A stretch of 64,000 nucleotides of DNA from CAYPAU01 sp964408825 (GTDB lineage: Bacteria; Patescibacteriota; Microgenomatia; Levybacterales; UBA12049). Under the pieces are notes generated by a model that saw only the letters and a program-made list of their open reading frames with translations, was not told the DNA's origin and did no database searches. Of this stretch, positions 58,993 to 64,000 are shown in pieces. Both the position numbers and the translations under genes were made by a program. The stretch's first letter is position 1. Each line of letters begins with the position of its first letter. Location of the stretch: assembly GCA_964408825.1 (NCBI GenBank), contig CAYPAU010000003.1:1-64000 (forward strand), read 5' to 3'.

Positions 58993-59886
58993 ATGGTTCC
59001 GGCATTTCCGGTCTTTAAGCCTCTAGAATTATCAGATCAGAGGCTAATTGACAAAAGGAATATACACGGATATTCTGATTTTGCCTTCGCGAGTCTTTGG
59101 TGTTGGAACACTAAAGACGACTTCTCAATAAGCGTCCTTAATAAAAATCTAGTCGTTAAGATGAGAGACTACCTAAATCATGAGCCAATTTTAACTTTCC
59201 TAGGAGGAAACAATCTTTCAGATACCATCTATAATCTTTTGTACGTATCAAGATCTATTGGACAAAACAGTCTTCATCTTGTTCCCGAAGACAATCTAAA
59301 TGAAAATAAAATAATTTTTGAAGAATATTTCTTAGATCCTGACCGCAATCAATTTGACTATATTTACCCAGTTAAGGAAATCTCCTTACTTTCGGGGGGC
59401 AAATATCATAAGAAGCGCCATTTAGCCATCAAATTTGAAAAAAAATATAATCCCGAAATTAAACTCCTAGATCTTAGGAGAAAGTATAATCAAAGACAAA
59501 TTGTGTATGTGCTTCATAAGTGGCTTGACAAGAGAAATAAAAGCTATAAAGATTATAGAGAAGAAGCGATTGCCATACAAAAAGCCTTTATGATGGAGGA
59601 CAAGATGATATCTTTGGGGATTTTTGTTGAAAATGAACTTGCGGCATTTAATATGGGGGAAATGTATTCAAATAAAATCTCAATGATTTTGTTTCAAAAG
59701 ACCGATCCGACCTATTCTGGAATTACCGAATATCTTATGAAAAAAACGTGTGAGCTATATTTTAAGAAGGGAGCTTTATATCTAAATTTTATGCAAGATG
59801 TGGGAGAGCCGGGTTTAAGAATGGCAAAAAATCTTTGGAGGCCTGTAAAATTTCTTAAAAAATATAAAATATACCCTAAAACCTAG
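58993..59886 (+). CDS. DUF2156 / LPG-synthase C-terminal domain protein
   Basis: About 297 aa. YIYPVKEISLLSGGKYHKKR is the typical loop of the DUF2156 acyltransferase-like (double GNAT) fold, with a C-terminal GNAT half (ISLGIFVENELAAFNMGEMY, LYLNFMQDVGEPGLRMAK). In MprF this domain transfers aminoacyl groups from tRNA to phosphatidylglycerol; soluble stand-alone forms are common and mostly uncharacterised. No membrane domain is present. Start 58993 is chosen for the promoter and fold. Confidence 0.8.
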   Translation: MVPAFPVFKPLELSDQRLIDKRNIHGYSDFAFASLWCWNTKDDFSISVLNKNLVVKMRDYLNHEPILTFLGGNNLSDTIYNLLYVSRSIGQNSLHLVPEDNLNENKIIFEEYFLDPDRNQFDYIYPVKEISLLSGGKYHKKRHLAIKFEKKYNPEIKLLDLRRKYNQRQIVYVLHKWLDKRNKSYKDYREEAIAIQKAFMMEDKMISLGIFVENELAAFNMGEMYSNKISMILFQKTDPTYSGITEYLMKKTCELYFKKGALYLNFMQDVGEPGLRMAKNLWRPVKFLKKYKIYPKT

Positions 59887-60773
59887 GAGTAGATAAAATA
59901 AAGCCCCAATAGCATAGCTGCCATAAGAGTTAATTTCTTAAATATCTTTCCTTCGTGTGCCTCTCTTGCATATTTTGGGAAAAATGGTGCAAGGATAAGG
60001 GCGAAGAGCAATACGTAAATCGGTTGACTTCCTTCAATAACTTTTACCAAAGACACGGGACCTCTGCTTATTGCAAGGTTAATCGTAAACTCAGCCGCTA
60101 TATTTATAAGTTCCGCTGCTGCGAGAATTAAGATCCATTTTTTAAAGAGGTTTTTAAATTGTTTCACGAATAGACGGCCCTTTCTAAAAGATAATGCGAA
60201 GAATAACGAACCAAGTCCCATACCAAAAGAAAAAAAGATGTACCCTGAGTAGAAATCTATATGGCTATAAACGTACTTTTGGAAAAGAGCGATAACAGCA
60301 AATAAAACTCCCGCAAATCCTACTAGATACAATGCTCTTGAAAACTTCAGTTTTTTAATATTTATGGCTGTTATTGCGATTGAAGAAAAGATAATAATAG
60401 AAGCACCGATATAATTTCTTAAATAAAGTTTTTCATTAAGAAAAATAAATGCCAGGATTGGGATAAATACATAGGAAAGGCTAAAAAGTGCAATAACTAC
60501 AGAAGGAACTTCAACTTCCAAAGCCTTAAAGTAAAAAAAATAATAGGCTACGGTTAGGAAACCCGACAGAACTGCCAATATCACGATGTAGTTTGATTGA
60601 ACATAAATAGGTTTAAAAAACAATAAGGTAAGAGGAAGAAGCGCAAATAGTCCTGTTATTATGGCTCCGAAATATGGAGTTCTATAGACATTTCGCAGAA
60701 GATTATCGTCTATTAGATTTACTATCGAAAAAAGAGCAGGGGAAAGAAGTGCTAAAAAAAACCAATTACTCAT
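59883..60773 (-). CDS. EamA-family (DMT superfamily) transporter
   Basis: About 296 aa with ten membrane helices in two repeats of five. YFFYFKALEVEVPSVVIALF and FIFLNEKLYLRNYIGASII are the characteristic end of the first EamA repeat; AEFTINLAISRGPVSLVKVI and a second Pro-rich end follow. Members export or import small metabolites. The start ATG lies within the end of the arginine decarboxylase gene, so the two are co-expressed; a link to agmatine or polyamine movement is plausible but unproven. Confidence 0.85.
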   Translation of the reverse strand: MSNWFFLALLSPALFSIVNLIDDNLLRNVYRTPYFGAIITGLFALLPLTLLFFKPIYVQSNYIVILAVLSGFLTVAYYFFYFKALEVEVPSVVIALFSLSYVFIPILAFIFLNEKLYLRNYIGASIIIFSSIAITAINIKKLKFSRALYLVGFAGVLFAVIALFQKYVYSHIDFYSGYIFFSFGMGLGSLFFALSFRKGRLFVKQFKNLFKKWILILAAAELINIAAEFTINLAISRGPVSLVKVIEGSQPIYVLLFALILAPFFPKYAREAHEGKIFKKLTLMAAMLLGLYFIYS

Positions 60774-61272
60774 TTGTAATCTGGAACCAAGGTTCCGATT
60801 TAAACACTGCAATTACCAGAACACATGCTGCTGAGTCTTTTACTTGAGTTATGTTTATTTTTGATTTTATTTTCTTTTCAGTTATGGGGTAATTCCTGTG
60901 CCGGCAAAGATCTGTCATTGAATTTTTGATCTCTTTTTTAAGATTTGCCTCAACTGCTTCCTTGGTTTCTCCAATTTCTTCATGTTCGACAAAAACTCCT
61001 CTTCCGTCAGAATTCTGGTACCATCCGATCGCGGCACCAATAAATTTTCCCGACTCTCTGCTTCTACGCTCAGCTTTTACAATATAAAGTCTGTCCCCAT
61101 AACCTAAGGATTCCTCTTTGTATTTCCCAATCTTAATAACCGACAATGGAGGGATAATCGACGAAAGCTGGATAAGATTATAATTGTAGACACCAGCTTT
61201 TTTTAAGGCCGCATCGAATGCGGATATTAGAGTCTTACCTTTTCCTCTTCCTGTTGTAATATGGATAGTCAT
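60766..61272 (-). CDS. Pyruvoyl-dependent arginine decarboxylase
   Basis: 168 aa. ITTGRGKGKTLISAFDAALKKAG and the self-cleavage site LIQLSSIIPP, where the second Ser becomes the pyruvoyl group, then GDRLYIVKAERRS, AAIGWYQNSDGRGVFVEHE and a C-terminal strand ACVLVIAVF. This is the PvlArgDC family of archaea and some bacteria, making agmatine and CO2 from arginine, either for polyamines or acid resistance. Length matches the family. Confidence 0.92.
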   Translation of the reverse strand: MTIHITTGRGKGKTLISAFDAALKKAGVYNYNLIQLSSIIPPLSVIKIGKYKEESLGYGDRLYIVKAERRSRESGKFIGAAIGWYQNSDGRGVFVEHEEIGETKEAVEANLKKEIKNSMTDLCRHRNYPITEKKIKSKINITQVKDSAACVLVIAVFKSEPWFQITNE

Positions 61273-61397
61273 CGGCCTTTATATTATTATAATGAGCTGA
61301 ATTAAAAAAAAGCAAGAAAAAGAGTTTTTAGTTGAAACTTAAGCCTCGTTTGAGATAGAATTAAATCTATGTTTATCCCGCAATAAGCGAGTGTTAT

Positions 61398-64000
61398 ATG
61401 AGCCAAGATTCAAAGCAAAATAAAAATAGTTCAGGATTTAAGCCAGTTTCTTCTAAGGTAGATTTCCCAGCGCTTGAGAAAGAGATTCTTCTGTTCTGGA
61501 AAAAAAAACAAAATATTTGAAAATTCTATAGAGATCCAATCTTTGGATAAGCTTTGTACATTTCTTGATGGCACGCCTTTCGTAACGGGCGTTCCTCATT
61601 ATGGTTCACTCCTCTCAAGTCTACCAAAGGATGCATTTGGAAGATACTGGACAATGAAGGGCTATCGCGTAAGACGTGTTTGGGGATGGGACGGTCATGG
61701 ACTCCCGATCGAAAATAAGGTAGAAGAGATACTTGGAGTCAGGAGTAAAAAGGATATAGAAGCAAAAATTGGAGTAGACAGATTCATAGAAGAGTGTAAA
61801 AAATACGTAAATGATGTCTCACAAGACTGGGAGTGGTATATAAATCATGTAGGCAGATGGGTGGATTTTAAAAACGCATACAAAACATGGGACATCGATT
61901 ATATGGAGTCTGTAATGTGGGTATTTAAAAAGATGTATGAAAAAGGATATATATATAAAGGTCTTAAGGTAACGCTTTATTGCCCTCATTGCGCAACTCC
62001 CATTTCAAATTTTGAGGTTGCTATGGATTCTGACAATTACAAGGAGATGTCGGACCCGACTACTATTTATAAATATAAGCTCAAAAATGAGGACAGCTTT
62101 ATTTTGGCGTGGTCGACTACTCCGTGGAATAAAATTGTAACCCCCGCACTTGCCGTAAATCCCAAGTTAACATATGTAAAAGTTAAGCAGTTCGGTGAAA
62201 GCTATATATTGGCAAAAGAAAGACTTAAAGTCCTAAAAAAAGAACCTTATAAGATTGCCGGTGAATTTAAGGGAAAAGATTTGGTTGGCAAACAATTTGA
62301 GTCCCATTATGATTACTACCCAATAGAAAAAGGAAAGAAAGCTTTTGAAATAATAGGCGGAGATTTTGTTTCAAAAGATGAGGGAACAGGGATCGTAACG
62401 ATCGCAGCATATGGAGAAGAGGATTTTAGAATAATGCAGGAGGAAAATATTCATGTTCAAACTCACTTAGATGATGAGGGAAATATCCTGCCAAATGTTC
62501 CTAAATTCGGGGGAATGTATTATCTTGCCTCAAACAAGGCGGTTAATGAAGACCTTTTGAAAAGACGATTAATATATTCAGATAAACAAGAAAAACATAG
62601 TGTAGCATTATGTTGGAGATGCCACACCCGGCTTTATTATGCTCCAATTGATGCCTGGTACGTGAATGTTCAAATACTCAAGCCTCTCCTTAAAAAAACA
62701 AATGAGAGAGTAAATTGGTTTCCCAAGCACTTTAAGCTCGGAAGATTTTTAAATAGCCTTGAAAATGCTCCAGACTGGAATATATCACGAAATAGGTACT
62801 GGGGCTCTCCCGTTCCGATTTGGGAATGCAGTTGCGGAGAAAGGTTTGTTCCAGGGTCTATAAAAGAACTTGAAGAACAATCTGGCCATAGAATAACAGA
62901 TCTTCATAAGCCTTTTATAGATAAGGTTTTTATAAGTTGTAAAAAATGTGGAAAAAAAGTAGGAAGAGTGCCGGAAGTTCTTGACTCTTGGATAGAGGCA
63001 GGTTCTGCCTCCTTTGCGGAGAGACATTTTCCATTCAATAAAGGTGAAGGCCTTTCAGATTTTTTTCCTCCTGATTTTATAGCCGAATACACGGGGCAGA
63101 TAAGAGCCTGGTTTTATGTGCTTCATGTTATTGGGGGTGCATTATATGAATCGGAGGCTTTTAAAAATGTTGTAGTTGAGGGTGTAATTCTGGGGACAGA
63201 TGGAAGGAAAATGAGCAAAAACTACGGAAACTTTCCTGATCCTAAGAAACTTCTTTTAAAGTACGGAGGAGATGCTTTAAGGCTTTATCTTATGGGAAGT
63301 TCGGTAATGAACGGCGAGGATATTATCATATCAGAGGAGCAATATAGAAATCAGCTGAAGGGTTTGATGCTTACGCTATGGAATTCCTACAACTTTTTCG
63401 TAAGTTATTCAAATTCTGAGAACTGGAAACCTTCAAAATCGTTAAAATTTTCTCCCAAAAAAGCCCTAGATAGATGGATTTTTTCAAAATTTAATCAGCT
63501 CATGAAGGACACTACCAAAAATCTAGATAAATACGACACGGTTTCTTCGATCTTAAGCTTTTCAAAATTTATGGAAGAATTTTCAAATTGGTATATAAGA
63601 AGAAGTCGTTTAAGAGTCTCGTCTTTAAATGAAGATGAGGATGATAAAAATGAAGCATTTGGAATGATGTGGAAAATTATCGTCGAGTTCTCAAAGCTTA
63701 TTGCGCCGGTAGCTCCCTTTATTTCAGAAGAGATTTACAGAAACTTAACAGGCCTTGAATCTGTCCACCTCAATAACTGGCCAGAATTTAAGGAAGCTTA
63801 TATTGATAAAAAGCTTGAAGAAGAGATGGAGCTTGCAAGAATTATTGTTGAGAATGTTCACTCACAGAGGAAAAAGATAGGAATAAGAGTAAGGCAACCA
63901 TTAAAAGAATTAAGAATCAAGAATTTAGGATTAAGAATTGAGAATGAGATTATTAATTTAATTAAGGATGAGGTTAATGTTAAAAATGTTGAAGTAAAAT
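61398..64000 (+). CDS. ileS: Isoleucyl-tRNA synthetase, 5' part, with an apparent frameshift
   Basis: Class I synthetase, cut by the window end. Seen: VTGVPHYGSLLSSLPKDA (HIGH region, with HYGS), VWGWDGHGLPIENKVEE, the editing domain (IIGGDFVSKDEGTGIVTIAA), RNRYWGSPVPIW, a zinc-type CxC...CxxC loop (CSCGERF, CKKCGKK), and GRKMSKNYGNFPDP (KMSKS). The frame from ATG 61398 breaks in a run of nine A (61500-61508); eight A would restore FWKKNKIFENSIEIQ. This is the long archaeal/eukaryal-like IleRS form. A heptamer repeat encodes LKELRIKNLGLRIENE near the end. Confidence 0.9.
63907..63948 (+). repeat. In-gene heptanucleotide repeat in ileS (6 units)
   Basis: GAATTAA, GAATCAA, GAATTTA, GGATTAA, GAATTGA and GAATGAG without interruption, encoding ELRIKNLGLRIENE. 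Confidence 0.75.

Noticed and set aside
1..64000. tRNA or rRNA genes
   Set aside because: No tRNA-like T-arm and acceptor pairing or conserved rRNA stretches were found by eye; a covariance search would be needed to be certain.
1..64000. UGA recoded as Gly or Trp, as in some CPR lineages
   Set aside because: TGA ends many genes in ATGA overlaps with the next start, and no conserved protein needs read-through at TGA.

Overview
The window looks like a scaffold from an uncultivated Candidate Phyla Radiation (Patescibacteria) bacterium, most likely Microgenomates-like. This is an inference from AT-rich, tightly packed genes with many ATGA overlaps, TGA used as an ordinary stop, a compact dcw (division and cell wall) cluster, DUF4012 and DUF5674 proteins, a pyruvoyl-dependent arginine decarboxylase, N-rich secreted repeat proteins next to a sortase, and short palindromic repeats inside genes. 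No rRNA, tRNA, transposase or CRISPR array was seen. Three runs of ten N (13344, 23667, 45826) are assembly joins, each inside a conserved gene.

Layout. 1-8.4 kb is a surface-polysaccharide cluster (GT4 and GT2 glycosyltransferases, a methyltransferase, ManC, a membrane phosphoglycosyl transferase) with a RelE-type toxin-antitoxin pair. 8.5-15.8 kb holds a DUF4012 protein, RecO, glycyl-tRNA synthetase and several orphans. 15.9-27.2 kb is the first half of the dcw cluster: mraZ with its own operator, rsmH, an ftsL-like gene, ftsI, murE, murC, murA, a sugar nucleotidyltransferase, a HAD phosphatase and glmS. 27.2-41.8 kb is a cell-surface island: a 1305-aa Ig/FN3 protein, two GT-C-type membrane proteins, small anchored proteins, four proteins sharing an N-rich beta-type repeat, and a sortase beside a substrate ending in LPVTG. 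42.0-48.1 kb is the second dcw half: mraY, ftsW, murG, ftsQ-like, ftsA and ftsZ.

At 48.06-54.60 kb lies what I consider the most interesting object: a ~6.5-kb integrative element inserted exactly in the 3' end of ftsZ. It carries a tyrosine recombinase next to ftsZ, a ribbon-helix-helix protein, an XRE regulator, secreted small proteins, a secreted thermonuclease and a putative PD-(D/E)XK nuclease, and is bounded by a 41-bp imperfect duplication of the ftsZ 3' end (37/41 identical). The distal copy still encodes the FtsZ C-terminal peptide with partly different codons.

54.6-64 kb holds a DUF5674 pair, an SDR enzyme, a two-component system with a separate seven-helix membrane protein, a DUF2156 protein, an EamA transporter overlapping a pyruvoyl arginine decarboxylase, and the 5' part of ileS, which carries an apparent poly-A frameshift.

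Across the window many start codons lie only 6-9 nt after a clear -10 box, so leaderless mRNAs seem common. A class of 7-nt-periodic repeats sits in intergenic gaps and inside glycosyltransferase and ileS coding regions, and larger REP-like repeats sit between or inside essential genes. All function calls come from reading motifs; no database search was run.
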